Below are positions 44,331 to 55,349 of a stretch of DNA of 64,000 bases, one piece after another. This stretch comes from Enterobacter dykesii (lineage in GTDB: Bacteria > Pseudomonadota > Gammaproteobacteria > Enterobacterales > Enterobacteriaceae). The position numbers were made by a program, and so were the translations under genes. Below the pieces are notes generated by a model that was given only the letters and a program-made list of their open reading frames with translations, made no database searches and was not told where the DNA came from. Every line of letters begins with the position of its first letter. The first letter of the stretch is position 1. The stretch is taken from contig NZ_CP126604.1 in assembly GCF_008364625.2 (NCBI RefSeq), positions 1,860,001 to 1,924,000 on the forward strand, in the 5' to 3' direction.

Positions 44331-44362
44331 AGGGGCGTGGGAAACCACGCCCCTTTTGTTTT
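44331..44362 (+). terminator. tyrS terminator
   Basis: Stem AGGGGCGTGG/CCACGCCCCTT with GAAA loop, followed by TTTGTTTTTT. It precedes pdxY by about 25 bp, so pdxY depends on read-through or on a promoter of its own. Confidence 0.9.
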
Positions 44363-44384
44363 TTCAGGGTTTGGTAAGCAAAAA

Positions 44385-45245
44385 ATGAAGAACATCCTCG
44401 CCATTCAGTCCCACGTTGTTTTTGGACACGCTGGCAATAGCGCCGCGGAATTCCCGATGCGTCGCCTCGGCGTCAACGTCTGGCCCCTTAATACCGTGCA
44501 GTTCTCTAACCACACGCAGTACGGCAAATGGACCGGCTGCGTAATGCCGCCTTCGCACCTCACCGAGGTTGTGCAGGGGATTGCCGATATCGACCAGCTC
44601 AAACGCTGTGACGCCGTGCTGAGCGGCTACCTCGGGTCAGCGGAGCAGGGGGAGCATATCCTCGGCATCGTGCGACAGGTGAAAGCCGCAAACCCGTCGG
44701 CAAAATACTTCTGCGACCCCGTCATGGGCCATCCGGAGAAAGGCTGCATCGTGGCGCCGGGCGTTGCAGAGTTTCACGTCCGCCACGCGCTGCCCGCCAG
44801 CGATATCATTGCGCCAAACCTGGTCGAGCTCGAAATTCTCTGCGAGCGTCCGGTTAACAGCGTAGAAGAGGCGGTAAGCGCTTCTCGCGAACTGATAGCC
44901 CAGGGGCCTGAGGTGGTGCTGGTAAAACATCTCGCCCGCGCAGGGCTGAGTCAGGACCGTTTTGAGATGCTTCTGGTGACGAAAGATGACGCCTGGCATA
45001 TTAGCCGTCCGCTGGTGGATTTCGGCCTGCGCCAGCCGGTTGGGGTTGGGGATGTCACCAGCGGTCTGCTGCTGGTGAAATTACTGCAGGGGGCGACAAT
45101 ACGCGACGCGCTGGAGCACGTTACTGCAGCGGTGTACGAGATCATGATTGCGACGAAAGAGATGCAGGAATATGAACTGCAGGTGGTTGCGGCACAGGAT
45201 CGTATCGCGAAGCCGGAGCACTATTTCAGCGCAACCCGGTTATAA
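44385..45245 (+). CDS. pdxY: Pyridoxal kinase PdxY
   Basis: 286 aa (E. coli 287). Phosphorylates pyridoxal in the vitamin B6 salvage path; PfkB/ribokinase-like fold. Typical start [20 protein letters not shown], then [16 protein letters not shown] and the C-terminal catalytic [17 protein letters not shown]. The ORF opens at 44337, but the conserved start is ATG 44385. B6 genes pdxH and pdxY flank tyrS. Confidence 0.96.
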   Translation: MKNILAIQSHVVFGHAGNSAAEFPMRRLGVNVWPLNTVQFSNHTQYGKWTGCVMPPSHLTEVVQGIADIDQLKRCDAVLSGYLGSAEQGEHILGIVRQVKAANPSAKYFCDPVMGHPEKGCIVAPGVAEFHVRHALPASDIIAPNLVELEILCERPVNSVEEAVSASRELIAQGPEVVLVKHLARAGLSQDRFEMLLVTKDDAWHISRPLVDFGLRQPVGVGDVTSGLLLVKLLQGATIRDALEHVTAAVYEIMIATKEMQEYELQVVAAQDRIAKPEHYFSATRL

Positions 45246-45258
45246 CTGGCCAAAACGT

Positions 45259-45292
45259 GTAGGCCGGGTAAGCGTTAGCGCCACCCGGCAAC
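45259..45292. repeat. REP (palindromic unit) element
   Basis: GTAGGCCGGGTAAGCGTTAGCGCCACCCGGCAA, the canonical enterobacterial REP palindrome, in the gap between convergent pdxY and gstA, where it can stabilise both mRNA ends. Confidence 0.9.
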
Positions 45293-45305
45293 ACAGGCCG
45301 CTCGG

Positions 45306-45911
45306 TTAGTTCAACCCTTCCGCTTTCAGCGCCGCAGCCACCGCAGGACGCTCTGCCACGCGTTTCATATACGATGCAATGTGGTCTAACCCTTCCAGAT
45401 TCAGCTTAACCGCTCGCGCCCAGCGCAGCACGGTAAACAGATACGCATCGGCAATCGTGAAGCGCGACCCGCCAATCCACTGTTCGTCTTTCAGCGATTC
45501 GTTAACGTACTGCAGCTTTTTCTCAAGGAGCGCACGCACGGTCGGCTTAAACTCTTCCGGTGTATCCGGACGGAAGAGGGGGGTAAAGCCTTTGTGCAGC
45601 TCGGTGGCAATGTAGTTCAGCCATTCCAGCGTTTTATAACGAGAGATAGTACTGACCGGCGCCAGCAGCTGGCGATCGGGCACGCTATCGGCCAGGAACT
45701 GCATAATCGCGACGCCTTCGGTCAGCAGAGTACCGTCATCCAGCAGGAGTGCCGGAACTTGTCCCTTGGGGTTAATGGCAAGAAAATCATCGCCATTTTC
45801 CAGACGCTTTTTCATCAGATCAACGCCGTCCAGCGTGAAATCTTTGCCGCTCTCGCGCAGGGTGATATGGGAAGCAAGAGAGCACGCGCCCGGTTTGTAG
45901 AACAGTTTCAT
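45306..45911 (-). CDS. gstA: Glutathione S-transferase GstA
   Basis: 201 aa, the E. coli length. Thioredoxin-like N domain (1-80, [20 protein letters not shown] with Cys10 of beta-class GSTs) and helical C domain (about 90-195). Adds glutathione to electrophiles. GAGTTACC-type site before ATG. Next to dtpA as in E. coli. Confidence 0.95.
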   Translation of the reverse strand: MKLFYKPGACSLASHITLRESGKDFTLDGVDLMKKRLENGDDFLAINPKGQVPALLLDDGTLLTEGVAIMQFLADSVPDRQLLAPVSTISRYKTLEWLNYIATELHKGFTPLFRPDTPEEFKPTVRALLEKKLQYVNESLKDEQWIGGSRFTIADAYLFTVLRWARAVKLNLEGLDHIASYMKRVAERPAVAAALKAEGLN

Positions 45912-45961
45912 CGGTAACTCCTTTTTGCTGAGGTTTCAGCTATGTTAGTGCGCGAAAGGAT

Positions 45962-45993
45962 AAAAAAAAAGCCGCTAATATGCATTAGCGGCT
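45962..45993 (-). terminator. dtpA terminator
   Basis: Stem GCCGCTAAT/ATTAGCGGC, loop of three, followed by a nine-base T-run on the minus strand. It lies about 20 bp past the dtpA stop. Confidence 0.93.
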
Positions 45994-46011
45994 CGTCGTT
46001 TCTCAATAATC

Positions 46012-47520
46012 TTACGCGGTAGCGGTTTTGGTCGCTTCAGCCGTCTTGTCGTCGTCCTGAGTCATACGATTCAGTTTCGGCGCGGTCAGCAGCATCAGAA
46101 CTGCAATAACCGCAGTCGCGATACCAATCTGCATGAACACGGTACCGTAGACGTTCAGGGAGACCAGTGGGTCAGTGACGTTTTCCGGCACAGCCATCAG
46201 GTTCGCAATTTTACCCGCAATGATTGCCGCACCGGCAGTGGTCAGGAACCAGCTACCCATGATGAAGCCCATCAGACGCTGTGGCACCAGCTGTGCAACC
46301 ATCGCCAGACCCAGACCGGAGATCATCAGTTCACCGATAGACTGCAGCGCGTAGCTCAGGATCAGCCAGTTAACGGAGACGATACCCGCGTCGGTGGCAA
46401 ATTTGGTACCCAGCGGCAGCACCAGGAACGCGCCGGAGCACAGCACCATACCGATAGCAAACTTGTGCGGCATTGGCAGGCGGTCGCCCATCTTGTTATA
46501 GATCGCGGCCAGAATCGGGCTACCAATCATGATCCAGAACGGGTTCAGCGCCTGATACTGTTCCGGCTCGAACGCGATGCCAAGAATTGAGTGCTCAACG
46601 TTACGAATGGCGAAGAAGTTCAGTGAGGTTGGCATCTGGCTGTACAGCACGAAGAAGATAATCGCTTCCAGCATCAGAATGAACGCCACAATCATCTTGC
46701 GACGGGCAGCACCCTGCATGGCGAACGCTTCTTTCGCAAAGATAACCACGATACCAAGAGCAACCACGCCCAGAACGGCACGGGCGATACCCTGGTTGTG
46801 CAGCAGCCAGGTGGCAATTGCCGCGAGGACAACAACGCCCACGATGGTGGCCAGCAGTTTGCCCATATGCACAGGCTCGAAGTCAGGTTTTGAACCGTAG
46901 TCTTTAACCCAGCTGCGGCAGAACAGGAAGTTCACCACGGTGATCAGCATGCCCACGAAGCTCAGCGCAAACGCCACGCTCCAGCCGAACTTCGCCGCGA
47001 GCCATGGGGTTGCCAGCATCGAGAAGAACGAACCGATGTTGATGGACATGTAGTACATGGTAAATGCACCGTCCAGGCGCGGATCGTCTTTGTTATAGCA
47101 GGTAGAAAGCAGGGATGACGGGTTCGCTTTGAACAGACCGTTACCGACGGCAATCGTCGCCATACCCATATACACGACAGCGGCATCATGCCCTGACCAT
47201 GCCACCAGACCATAGCCAATCGCCAGGACAATGGCGCCCAGCATGATGACACGTTTAGTCCCGAGGACTTTATCACCCAGCCAGCCGCCAATAGCGACCA
47301 GACCGTAGACCAGAGCACTGAAGGAAGAGAACAGCGTGATGGAATCGGCTTCGGACATACCCAGCTGTTTTACCAGGTAAACGGCCATGATCCCTTGCAG
47401 GCCGTAATAACCAAAACGCTCCCATAACTCGATAGAGAAGATGAGATAGAACGCTTTAGGCTGTTTAAAAGCGTTAAGACTCACGCTTTCATCTGTTGGT
47501 TTATTGTTTGCAGTAGACAC
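46012..47520 (-). CDS. dtpA: Di- and tripeptide permease DtpA (TppB)
   Basis: 502 aa (E. coli 500). Proton-driven oligopeptide symporter of the POT/PTR2 family in the inner membrane, 14 helices. ExxER-type motif [19 protein letters not shown] (about 31-49) and the signature [14 protein letters not shown] are present. Leader upstream is long (591 bp to the next gene) and AT-rich; E. coli dtpA is osmo-regulated through OmpR. Confidence 0.97.
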   Translation of the reverse strand: MSTANNKPTDESVSLNAFKQPKAFYLIFSIELWERFGYYGLQGIMAVYLVKQLGMSEADSITLFSSFSALVYGLVAIGGWLGDKVLGTKRVIMLGAIVLAIGYGLVAWSGHDAAVVYMGMATIAVGNGLFKANPSSLLSTCYNKDDPRLDGAFTMYYMSINIGSFFSMLATPWLAAKFGWSVAFALSFVGMLITVVNFLFCRSWVKDYGSKPDFEPVHMGKLLATIVGVVVLAAIATWLLHNQGIARAVLGVVALGIVVIFAKEAFAMQGAARRKMIVAFILMLEAIIFFVLYSQMPTSLNFFAIRNVEHSILGIAFEPEQYQALNPFWIMIGSPILAAIYNKMGDRLPMPHKFAIGMVLCSGAFLVLPLGTKFATDAGIVSVNWLILSYALQSIGELMISGLGLAMVAQLVPQRLMGFIMGSWFLTTAGAAIIAGKIANLMAVPENVTDPLVSLNVYGTVFMQIGIATAVIAVLMLLTAPKLNRMTQDDDKTAEATKTATA

Positions 47521-47941
47521 ATATACCTCTTTTTTTACATCCCATATTAACGGGGGTGTTCATAGCGTGATGGCCGTTGTCCATACGCCTTATAGTTATA
47601 TTGGGAGGAGAAACGGCGGGTAATGTTCACTATCCTGCCCCATCTGGCAATACGTTTGTAATAATCTGTTACATATATCTGTAGTGGTATAATCGTCGGT
47701 TCATATAAATGTTATTCAGCGTTAAATTTCATACGATGAGTAAAGGTAGTTTTTTCGACTGGCACTAACCCACTCTGACCGGCTTTTGGCGATATGTTCT
47801 GCTATTAGCCGCTTAATGCAGTGATATGGGCCATATTCTGAAAAATAGCTGGTCTTATCTTCGGTGATGGAAGGAGAGTATCTTGTCAGACAAAGGGTTT
47901 AGGCGGATTTTGACAACAAAAATTCAACATGAAGTTATCAG

Positions 47942-47957
47942 GGTGATCGCGATCACA
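47942..47957. promoter_or_regulatory. CRP-like palindrome
   Basis: GGTGA-TCGCGA-TCACA, nine of ten consensus half-site bases. It shares the 13-mer GTGATCGCGATCA with the site at 14307-14322. The nearest start codon is more than 400 bp away (dtpA). Confidence 0.4.
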
Positions 47958-48063
47958 GATGTATAGAAATTTTTGGCTATGAAAAAACTATTAACCTGTT
48001 TGAGCGTTAAACAACCGAACAAGTGACAGGTCAGGTGGAATGAAAGACGGACAAATAACGGCC

Positions 48064-48094
48064 AAAAGAAGGGTGCCTGGTAACCCTTCTTTTA
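48064..48094. terminator. Terminator after nth (rsx operon end)
   Basis: Stem AAAAGAAGGGT/ACCCTTCTTTT, loop of eight. Symmetric, so it could also end a rightward transcript from the dtpA-nth gap. Confidence 0.85.
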
Positions 48095-48111
48095 GTAAGG
48101 GATTGTGACGA

Positions 48112-48747
48112 TCATGGATACACTTTTTCTTTGTATTCGCAGAGATCTTCAATAATGCAGGAGCCGCAGCGAGGCTTACGGGCAATACAGGTATAGCGGC
48201 CGTGCAGAATCAGCCAGTGATGGCAGTCAACCTTAAATTCGGCCGGAACCACCTTTAACAGCTTCTCTTCGACCTGCTCAACATTTTTCCCCGGCGCGAA
48301 GTTAGTCCGGTTAGAGACGCGGAAAATATGCGTATCCACGGCGATGGTCGGCCAGCCAAACGCGGTGTTGAGCACCACGTTTGCGGTCTTACGCCCAACG
48401 CCCGGTAAGGCTTCCAGTGCGGCGCGATCTTCCGGTACTTCGCCTCCGTGCTGTTCCAGCAGGATCCGGCAGGTCTTAATGACGTTCTCGGCTTTGCTGT
48501 TAAACAGGCCGATGGTTTTGATATAGGACTTCACGCCTTCCACGCCCAGTTCCAGCATGGCTTTTGGCGTATTGGCGACCGGATAGAGCAGGGCAGTGGC
48601 TTTATTGACGCTCACATCGGTCGCCTGCGCAGAGAGCAACACCGCGATCAGCAGTTCAAACGGGGAGGTAAAATTCAGCTCCGTCGTCGGGTGCGGGTTC
48701 TCGTCCCGCAGACGGGTCAGGATCGCAATGCGCTTTTCTTTATTCAT
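48112..48747 (-). CDS. nth: Endonuclease III (Nth)
   Basis: 211 aa. DNA glycosylase/AP lyase of base-excision repair for oxidised pyrimidines. Helix-hairpin-helix and catalytic lysine in [15 protein letters not shown] (K120), aspartate in [10 protein letters not shown] (D138), and the C-terminal [4Fe-4S] loop C-x6-C-x2-C-x5-C ([17 protein letters not shown]). The start overlaps the rsxE stop by four bases (ATGA): nth is the last gene of the rsx operon, as in E. coli. Confidence 0.98.
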   Translation of the reverse strand: MNKEKRIAILTRLRDENPHPTTELNFTSPFELLIAVLLSAQATDVSVNKATALLYPVANTPKAMLELGVEGVKSYIKTIGLFNSKAENVIKTCRILLEQHGGEVPEDRAALEALPGVGRKTANVVLNTAFGWPTIAVDTHIFRVSNRTNFAPGKNVEQVEEKLLKVVPAEFKVDCHHWLILHGRYTCIARKPRCGSCIIEDLCEYKEKVYP

Positions 48748-49430
48748 GAAGCCTTCTCGGGTGTCCCTTCCAGAACGCTACGCTCAGCCGCGCGGCGCTT
48801 ACGTTTCTCATCAATCAGGTATTTTATCGCCAGCATCATGCCAAGGCCAATAAACGCGCCAGGGGGCAGCATTGCCAGCAGGAATGGCGTATCGGTGTGG
48901 AACACTTCAACGCGCAGCGCCTTGGCCCAGCCGCCCAGCAGCGCATCTGCGCCGTCAAACAGCGTACCGTTACCGAGGATCTCGCGCAGCGAGCCCAGCA
49001 CGAACATGGCGCAGGTGGCACCCATTCCAATGGAAAAACCATCCAGCGCCGACATGGCGGGGCTGTTTTTCACCGCGAACGCTTCCGCACGGCCAACGAC
49101 GATACAGTTGGTGACGATAAGGGGAATAAAGATCCCGAGCGACTGGTACAGCCCGAACGCGTAGGCGTTAATCAGCATCTGGACGATACTGACCACCGAC
49201 GCAATGATCATGACGTAAATCGGAATACGAATTTCCGACGGCGTCCAGCGGCGCAGGGCGGAGATGGAGAGGTTGGTCAGGGTCAGCACCAGCGTGGTTG
49301 CCAGACCCAGACCGAGCGCGTTGGTGGCGGTGGACGTTACCGCCAGCAGGGGACACATCCCCAGAAGCTGCACCAGAGCGGAGTTGTTCTTCCACAATCC
49401 CTGGACAATAACCTCTTTAACCTGGCTCAT
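48744..49430 (-). CDS. rsxE: Electron transport complex subunit RsxE (RnfE)
   Basis: 228 aa (E. coli 231), inner membrane, about six helices. Homologous to RsxA and NqrD/E. Pattern [28 protein letters not shown] is shared with RsxA ([16 protein letters not shown]). Part of the six-subunit Rsx complex that reduces the [2Fe-2S] cluster of SoxR in E. coli, switching off the SoxRS response; RNF homologues pump Na+ or H+. Confidence 0.96.
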   Translation of the reverse strand: MSQVKEVIVQGLWKNNSALVQLLGMCPLLAVTSTATNALGLGLATTLVLTLTNLSISALRRWTPSEIRIPIYVMIIASVVSIVQMLINAYAFGLYQSLGIFIPLIVTNCIVVGRAEAFAVKNSPAMSALDGFSIGMGATCAMFVLGSLREILGNGTLFDGADALLGGWAKALRVEVFHTDTPFLLAMLPPGAFIGLGMMLAIKYLIDEKRKRRAAERSVLEGTPEKAS

Positions 49431-49432
49431 GA

Positions 49433-50053
49433 TTACTCCTCACAGGCCGGAAGATTGTTGAGTTGCGCGGGCAGCGTTTCGGCATACAGCCCGGCTCGTT
49501 TTACGGCGTTCACCACGGCGCGCGGCGTGATGGTCGCGCCGGTGAACTGGTCGAACTCGCCGCCATCTTTCTTCACCGCAAACGCGGTATCCCCTTCGCC
49601 ATGGATAACTTTACCGGCAAAGTGCAAAATCCAGTCGCTCAGCCGGGTTTCAATTTTATCGCCAAGACCCGGCGTTTCATGATGTTCCGTCACGCGAGTA
49701 CCCAGAATAGTGCCAGAGAAATCGCTGCCGACAAGCAGCTGAATGGCGCCGGAATAGCCGTCGGGCGCCGTCGCTTCCATCACCGCGCCTACCGGTCTAT
49801 CCCCTTTGCGGGCGATAAAGAGGCGGTGCGGGCCTTTCCCAAGCTGCGGCGCGTCTACCACAAAGCAGCTCTTTTGCAGGTCATTATCGTAGAAATCGGA
49901 CGGGATCACCTGATCGAACAGCGCCTTTTGCTGCTTTGAAGCCTGCTCTTCGATGGTCGTTTTGGTTAACGAGTTAACCAGGGCCGTCAGCCCGGTCAGG
50001 ACCGCGGCGAAGACAGCCAGCGTGACGCCGTGTTTTTGCATCGTTTTTAACAT
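49433..50053 (-). CDS. rsxG: Electron transport complex subunit RsxG (RnfG)
   Basis: 206 aa, the E. coli length. One N-terminal membrane helix, then a periplasmic FMN-binding domain whose covalent FMN attaches to the threonine of the [12 protein letters not shown] motif. ATG 50053 ([13 protein letters not shown]) is chosen; the ORF upstream is a shadow. It follows rsxD by 10 bp. Confidence 0.95.
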   Translation of the reverse strand: MLKTMQKHGVTLAVFAAVLTGLTALVNSLTKTTIEEQASKQQKALFDQVIPSDFYDNDLQKSCFVVDAPQLGKGPHRLFIARKGDRPVGAVMEATAPDGYSGAIQLLVGSDFSGTILGTRVTEHHETPGLGDKIETRLSDWILHFAGKVIHGEGDTAFAVKKDGGEFDQFTGATITPRAVVNAVKRAGLYAETLPAQLNNLPACEE

Positions 50054-50063
50054 GGCGAAACCC

Positions 50064-51116
50064 TTAGCGATGGCCGTACACGCGCGGGCGCGTGTAATAG
50101 TCGATGAGCGGAACGGTAATGTTGGCAAGCAGGACGGCAAACGCGACGCCGTCCGGGTACCCGCCAAAGCTGCGGATGAGCCATACCAGCAGGCCCGCCA
50201 GCGCGCCGAAGATCAGGCGGCCGCGGTTAGTCGTTGACGCCGTCACCGGATCCGTCAGGATAAAGAAAGCACCTAGCATGGTCGCACCGGAGAGCAAATG
50301 CATCTGCGGGCTGGCGAGTGATTCAGGAGAGAAGACCCATCCCAGGGTCGCGCAAACCGTCAGCGTCACGAGGAAGCTGACCGGAATATGCCAGCGAATG
50401 GCTTTCTGCTGCAGCAGAAACAGGCCGCCCAGCAGATACGCCAGGTTGACCCACTGCCAGCCTGCGCCTGCAAGCATGCCGCTGTAAATCGCGGATTTCA
50501 TAATCTGCTCAACGCTGTGCCCGGCATGCAGGGACGTTTTAAAGGTATCGAGAGGCGTCGCCTGGCTGATGCCGTCCACGCCCATGCGCAGCGCGTTCAT
50601 ATCAGCGCCGAGCGCCGTATGGCCGGTAAAGATAACGTGCAGGGCATCCATAAAGCCGGGAACCGTGGCCGCAATCTCGTGCGGTGGCAGCCAGCTGGTC
50701 ATCTGTACCGGGAAGGAGATCAGCAGCACCACGTAGCCAATCATCGCCGGGTTAAACGGGTTATGGCCGAGCCCGCCATAGAGCTGTTTGGCAATGATCA
50801 CGGCAAACACGGTGCCGAGCACCACCATCCACCACGGGGCAAACGGTGGAATACTAATGGCGAGCAGCAGGCCGGTCAGCAGCGCGGAGTTGTCAGCCAG
50901 AATGCGTGACACCGTCATCTTACGCAGCTTCAGGACGAGTGCTTCCGCCGCGACGGCGCTGGCGCAGCCCAGGATTATCTGGAACAGGGTTCCCCAGCCG
51001 AAAAACCAGCACTGAACGGCAATGCCCGGCAGCGCGGCCAGGCAGACCAGCATCATAATGCGCGATGTCTGGCGCTGATTGTGGGTGTAAGGGGAGCTTG
51101 CGATTCTGAAAACCAT
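50064..51116 (-). CDS. rsxD: Electron transport complex subunit RsxD (RnfD)
   Basis: 350 aa (E. coli 352). Integral membrane NqrB/RnfD subunit with about ten helices and a covalent flavin site in the [17 protein letters not shown] region, where a Thr is flavinylated. Starts [17 protein letters not shown], one base after the rsxC stop. Confidence 0.96.
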   Translation of the reverse strand: MVFRIASSPYTHNQRQTSRIMMLVCLAALPGIAVQCWFFGWGTLFQIILGCASAVAAEALVLKLRKMTVSRILADNSALLTGLLLAISIPPFAPWWMVVLGTVFAVIIAKQLYGGLGHNPFNPAMIGYVVLLISFPVQMTSWLPPHEIAATVPGFMDALHVIFTGHTALGADMNALRMGVDGISQATPLDTFKTSLHAGHSVEQIMKSAIYSGMLAGAGWQWVNLAYLLGGLFLLQQKAIRWHIPVSFLVTLTVCATLGWVFSPESLASPQMHLLSGATMLGAFFILTDPVTASTTNRGRLIFGALAGLLVWLIRSFGGYPDGVAFAVLLANITVPLIDYYTRPRVYGHR

Positions 51117-53147
51117 TTAATCCTCGTTTACGGCTTGCTGTGCGGCTTTCTTCGCCTGAACGCGCGCAATGGCGGCGGCGACGGCGGCCTTACGCGGGTC
51201 ATCGTTGGCGGCCTGCGGCTGCTCTTCCTGCTGCGCAGCCTTACGGGCTTTGGCGCGGGCAATCGCTGCTTCGACGGCGGCTTTACGCGGGTCGACCGGT
51301 GGTGCTTCTGCTTCTGATACTGCCTCTGGCGCCTGCTGCGCAGCCTTACGGGCTTTGGCGCGAGCAATCGCCGCTTCGACGGCGGCTTTGCGTGGGTCGA
51401 CCGCTTCTTGCTCGACGACTACCTGCTGTTCTCCAGCTTTGCGGGCTTTGGCGCGAGCAATCGCCGCTTCAACGGCCGCTTTACGCGGGTCGATCTCAGT
51501 ATCTGCCTGAACCGTTTGCGCTTTTTCCGCCTGACGCGCGCGAGCCGCAGCCTTTCGCGCTTCGCGGGCGGCAATCGCTTCGCTGTTATCCGGTTTTTCC
51601 CCGGCCTGGATCACCACCGTCTGGGCGGCATCGGCTTTTTTCTCGCGAACGCGCGCCAGTGCGGCGTTGATCGCATCCTGATCTTTCCCGGCAGGCTGAA
51701 CGGCGGCCTGCTTATGGCGTTCCTGACGCGCGACTTTTTCGCGCTCCAGTCGCGCCTGACGCGCTTCGAAGCGCGCCTTGGCTTCCGCAGCGCGTTTTTC
51801 TTCCATGGAGATGGCATAAATCTCGGCCTTCTCCTGGCGGAAATATTGCACCAGCGGAATGTTGCTCGGGCAGACCCAGGCGCAGGCGCCGCATTCAATG
51901 CAGTCGGCCAGGTTATGGGCTTTCGCCTTATCGTGCAGCTGGCCTTTGCTGTACCAGTACAGCTGCTGCGGGAGGAGATCCGCCGGGCAGGCATCGGCAC
52001 AGGCGCTGCAGCGGATGCAACCTTTCTCTTCCTGCTCTTCCCCCATTTCGGTCGGGGAAGGCGCAAGCAGACAGTTCGTGATTTTGACCACTGGCACATC
52101 GAGCCACGGCAGGGTAAAGCCCATCAGCGGGCCGCCCATGATCACCATCTGGTCGCTGGCCGGGCAAAACTCAGCCTGTTCCAGCAGATGGCGCACCGGC
52201 GTACCCAGACGCGCCCAGACGTTGCCCGGACGAGAAATCGACTCGCCGGTCAGCGTCACCACGCGCTCGGTCAACGGCTCGCCGTCAATCACCGCGCGTT
52301 TCACCGCATAGGCGGTGCCGACGTTTTGCATCAGCACGCCGATATCCGAAGAGCGTCCGCCGTGCGGGACCTGCTTGCCGGTGAGAATTTGCGTCAGCTG
52401 TTTTGCGCCGCCAGAAGGGTACTTGGTCGGAATAACGCGCAGGCTAATATCGTGACTGCCCGCCAGCACGGCGCGCAGCATCGAGATGGCCTGCGGTTTA
52501 TTGTCTTCGATACCAATCAGGACTTCCCGCGGCTTCAGAATGTGCGCCAGAATGCGGATGCCTTCCACCACCTGGGCAGCACAGTCCTGCATCAGGCGAT
52601 CGTCGGCGGTGATATACGGCTCGCACTCGGCGGCGTTGATAATCAACGTCTGGATGTTATCGCCACCGCCGCGCAGCTTGACGCCGGTCGGGAAGCCCGC
52701 GCCGCCCAGCCCGGCGACGCCGAACTGATGAACTCGCTCGATAAGCGCTTCGCGGCTCTGGCTGCGGTAGTCGCTCCAGCCGTCACGATCGATCCAGCGG
52801 TCTTCGCCGTCGGCTTCAATGATCACGCTCAGCTCAGACAGCGCGGACGGATGCGCCACCGTATGAGGGGCAATCGCCACCACTTTACCGGAGGTAGGGG
52901 CGTGCACCGGCAGCATACGCCCACGGCCAAAGGTCAGCGGCTGACCGCGAAGAACCGTATCGCCTTCTTTCACGCACAGCTCGCCCTCAGCGCCAATATG
53001 CTGCTTGAGCGGCATAACGTAACGCGTCGCCAGCGGAATTTGACGCAGCGGCGTGCCGTTGGACTGGGTTTTCATTTCTGGCGGATGGATACCGCCGTCA
53101 AAGTCCCAAATCTTCTCTTTTCTGAAAGCAGAAAATAACTTAAGCAT
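51117..53147 (-). CDS. rsxC: Electron transport complex subunit RsxC (RnfC)
   Basis: 676 aa; E. coli RsxC is about 740. NADH/FMN-binding domain in the first 360 residues, a barrel-sandwich at the N terminus, then two [4Fe-4S] clusters: [12 protein letters not shown] and [12 protein letters not shown] (about 370-420). The last about 260 residues are a charged, Ala/Lys/Arg-rich tail with coiled-coil character ending in four repeats of [19 protein letters not shown]. The frame is open upstream to 53333, but [19 protein letters not shown] at 53147 is the conserved start. It overlaps rsxB by eight bases. Confidence 0.96.
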   Translation of the reverse strand: MLKLFSAFRKEKIWDFDGGIHPPEMKTQSNGTPLRQIPLATRYVMPLKQHIGAEGELCVKEGDTVLRGQPLTFGRGRMLPVHAPTSGKVVAIAPHTVAHPSALSELSVIIEADGEDRWIDRDGWSDYRSQSREALIERVHQFGVAGLGGAGFPTGVKLRGGGDNIQTLIINAAECEPYITADDRLMQDCAAQVVEGIRILAHILKPREVLIGIEDNKPQAISMLRAVLAGSHDISLRVIPTKYPSGGAKQLTQILTGKQVPHGGRSSDIGVLMQNVGTAYAVKRAVIDGEPLTERVVTLTGESISRPGNVWARLGTPVRHLLEQAEFCPASDQMVIMGGPLMGFTLPWLDVPVVKITNCLLAPSPTEMGEEQEEKGCIRCSACADACPADLLPQQLYWYSKGQLHDKAKAHNLADCIECGACAWVCPSNIPLVQYFRQEKAEIYAISMEEKRAAEAKARFEARQARLEREKVARQERHKQAAVQPAGKDQDAINAALARVREKKADAAQTVVIQAGEKPDNSEAIAAREARKAAARARQAEKAQTVQADTEIDPRKAAVEAAIARAKARKAGEQQVVVEQEAVDPRKAAVEAAIARAKARKAAQQAPEAVSEAEAPPVDPRKAAVEAAIARAKARKAAQQEEQPQAANDDPRKAAVAAAIARVQAKKAAQQAVNED
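51126..51496 (-). repeat. In-gene tandem repeats in rsxC 3' end
   Basis: Four units, 28-35 codons apart, each starting [19 protein letters not shown] with a variable Glu/Gln/Pro linker. The third and second units are nearly identical at DNA level; the last is diverged ([11 protein letters not shown]). Such coding repeats change copy number readily between strains. Confidence 0.9.
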
Positions 53148-53718
53148 GTTGTTCCACAGGAATATTGCGAACCGGAATGGTTTGAAGATCCCACTTCCAG
53201 CTTTCGGTAGTCGTTTCAACCGGGCGCAGCTCAATACATTGCGTCGGGCAGGGGGCCACGCAGAGGTTACAGCCGGTGCACAGATCCGCCACGACGGTGT
53301 GCATGGCGCGGGTGGCGCCAACAATGGCGTCAACCGGGCAGGCCTGAATACATTTGGTACAGCCGATGCAGTTTGCCTCGTCGATCACGGCGAGGGCGCG
53401 AACCGGTTCCTGCACCTCCGCATCGCCATCAACGGGCTGTGGATCGACGTTAAGCAGGGCCGCAATTTTCAGCATCACCGCTTCGCCGCCAGGGGCGCAG
53501 CGGTTAATTTTTTCACCCTGAATGCCTACCGCTTCCGCGTAGGGACGGCAGCCCGGGTAGCCGCACTGCCCGCACTGGCTTTGCGGCAGGAGCTCATCAA
53601 TTTTCTCAACAACAGGATCGTCCTCTACCGCGAAACGGCGGGAGGCATAACCCAGGATAAGGCCAAACACCAACCCCAGGACGCTGATAGAGGCGATGGC
53701 AATCCAGATAGCATTCAT
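53140..53718 (-). CDS. rsxB: Electron transport complex subunit RsxB (RnfB)
   Basis: 192 aa, the E. coli length. An N-terminal membrane helix, a [19 protein letters not shown] 4Fe-4S domain (about 49-57), and two ferredoxin-like clusters, [12 protein letters not shown] and [12 protein letters not shown]. Shuttles electrons between RsxC and the other subunits. The ATG overlaps the rsxA stop (TAATG). Confidence 0.97.
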   Translation of the reverse strand: MNAIWIAIASISVLGLVFGLILGYASRRFAVEDDPVVEKIDELLPQSQCGQCGYPGCRPYAEAVGIQGEKINRCAPGGEAVMLKIAALLNVDPQPVDGDAEVQEPVRALAVIDEANCIGCTKCIQACPVDAIVGATRAMHTVVADLCTGCNLCVAPCPTQCIELRPVETTTESWKWDLQTIPVRNIPVEQHA

Positions 53719-54299
53719 TACAACTTCACCAGACCACTAAAGCCCATAAAGGCCAGAGACATTAAACCTGCGGTCACCAGCGCAATCGCGTTACCGCGGA
53801 AGGGCGCGGGGATATCCGCTGCCGCCAGACGCTCGCGAATCGACGCGAACAGGACCATAACAAATGAGAAACCGACGGCGGCGGAAAAACCGTACAGCGC
53901 CGACTGCATAAAGTTATGGCCAAGGTTGATGTTCAGCAGCGCAACGCCGAGAACGGCGCAGTTGGTGGTGATCAGCGGCAGGAAGATACCCAGCAGGCGA
54001 TAGAGGGCCGGGCTGGTTTTACGCACCACCATCTCGGTAAATTGCACCACAACCGCAATGACCAGAATAAAAGCCAGCGTACGAAGATAGATTAACCCGA
54101 GCGGGATGAGGATCCAGGTATCAATCAACCACGCGCAGATGGACGCCATCGTCATGACGAAGGTTGTCGCCAGCCCCATGCCCATCGCCGTTTCCAGCTT
54201 TTTGGACACGCCCATAAACGGGCACAGGCCAAGGAACTTCACCAGAACGAAGTTGTTAACCAGCACGGTGCCGACAAAGAGCAGTAAGTAATCGGTCAT
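53718..54299 (-). CDS. rsxA: Electron transport complex subunit RsxA (RnfA)
   Basis: 193 aa, six membrane helices, homologous to RsxE with opposite topology. The [17 protein letters not shown] motif at the N terminus and the [14 protein letters not shown] segment carry the conserved cysteines that ligate an intramembrane iron-sulfur cluster in RNF. First gene of rsxABCDGE-nth. Confidence 0.97.
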   Translation of the reverse strand: MTDYLLLFVGTVLVNNFVLVKFLGLCPFMGVSKKLETAMGMGLATTFVMTMASICAWLIDTWILIPLGLIYLRTLAFILVIAVVVQFTEMVVRKTSPALYRLLGIFLPLITTNCAVLGVALLNINLGHNFMQSALYGFSAAVGFSFVMVLFASIRERLAAADIPAPFRGNAIALVTAGLMSLAFMGFSGLVKL

Positions 54300-54375
54300 T
54301 ATTTAGCCTGAAATAAAAAAGCCGCCTATTATCGGACAAACTCACGCAGGCGACAACAGGTTATCTGTAAGGTTA

Positions 54376-54816
54376 TTACGGGTTCACGAAGGTGTTTTTT
54401 ACCCGCGTCGAACGCTTAAAATAGGGGACCAGCAGCGCGGCGGCCAGTAACGGGAAAAGCAGCTGACGAACGGCCAGAGCATCTGATACGGGCGAAAAAG
54501 CAAACGCTTTAACCGCCAGCAGAACCGAAATCAGCAGCCAGATAATGTAGTGTTTAGGTACACTTTTGCGGCGCTTAAAGAAGGCAATGGTCAACCACAG
54601 GGTGTAGTACCACATACCAATCGCGAAAACGAACGACACAAACCACATCGCAATATTCAGCACGCTTTGCGACATCAGGGTCTGGATAGCGTGAGGAGTA
54701 ATCAGCGCGGTGGTATACAGCAGCAGCGCAAGTGATGCGCTTAATAAGGCAACCAGCAGCCATGCCAGTGGGGCGATTAACCAGCCTCCAATGCGATCTC
54801 CAGGCGTTGCGGTCAT
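54376..54816 (-). CDS. ydgK: DUF2569 inner membrane protein YdgK
   Basis: 146 aa with four hydrophobic helices (about 14-35, 50-70, 80-98, 115-132). Same place as E. coli ydgK, next to rsxA. Function unknown. ATG 54816 is chosen because GGGAGAG stands six bases before it; the more distal ATG 54828 has no ribosome site. Confidence 0.88.
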   Translation of the reverse strand: MTATPGDRIGGWLIAPLAWLLVALLSASLALLLYTTALITPHAIQTLMSQSVLNIAMWFVSFVFAIGMWYYTLWLTIAFFKRRKSVPKHYIIWLLISVLLAVKAFAFSPVSDALAVRQLLFPLLAAALLVPYFKRSTRVKNTFVNP

Positions 54817-54902
54817 GAACTCTCCCATAATCTGCGCGAAATGTTGTACAGCCAGTTTGCAGGGCGGAGAGTATATAACATTTCGCGCGGATGGCTACTT
54901 TC

Positions 54903-55118
54903 TTATAAAACGTAACGCCATACGGACTTAGGCACTTCACCCACGTTGAACAAACGACCTCCGGAAACCAGCTCCGCACGGCGATGGTCAGCGGCGCGAT
55001 ACATATTAATGATGTCCTGATTATCCGACAGGGTGTAGTTCAGATGGTCAAACAGTTTTTCCAGGCTCTCAAGCGAATTGATCTTGCGAAATTTTAATAA
55101 ATAGTCCTGAACTGTCAT
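54903..55118 (-). CDS. cnu: Hha-family nucleoid modulator Cnu (YdgT)
   Basis: 71 aa, the E. coli length. Four-helix Hha/YmoA-fold protein that joins H-NS or StpA to tune silencing of transferred genes, and binds oriC (cnb) in E. coli. Sequence [20 protein letters not shown] is essentially E. coli. Alone in its transcript by context. Confidence 0.96.
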   Translation of the reverse strand: MTVQDYLLKFRKINSLESLEKLFDHLNYTLSDNQDIINMYRAADHRRAELVSGGRLFNVGEVPKSVWRYVL

Positions 55119-55349
55119 ATTAATAAGTTTCCATATAAAAGTGAGTAATACCAGTTAAGGTAATTCGTTCGAATAATAAACGGATTAATAAAGACGTAAA
55201 CAGCCCACTCAGGTAACGCGACGAAATTAGGAGTTTTCTTTGCTGAAATTCAGGCATCAGACGATGCCTGGAAGAGAAGGTTAACCGTGTTCACCAGGGC
55301 TGGCAATAAGTAACTGACATATTATGTCACTCTTTATTGCAGTAACCGG

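Larger units (their letters stand above)
47521..48111. other. Long intergenic region dtpA-nth
   Basis: 591 bp. The left part should hold the dtpA promoter (an AT-rich stretch near 47685-47715 carries TATAAT-like sequence). No ORF longer than about 13 codons. Two elements stand out on the right: a perfect -35-like TTGACA at 47910-47915 and a CRP-like palindrome at 47942-47957. An inverted repeat at 48064-48093 ends the region. Confidence 0.6.

Noticed and set aside
51408..53138. A 576-codon open frame antisense to rsxC
   Set aside because: rsxC has Fe-S motifs and operon context; the antisense frame is a shadow rich in Arg, His and Gly with no motif.
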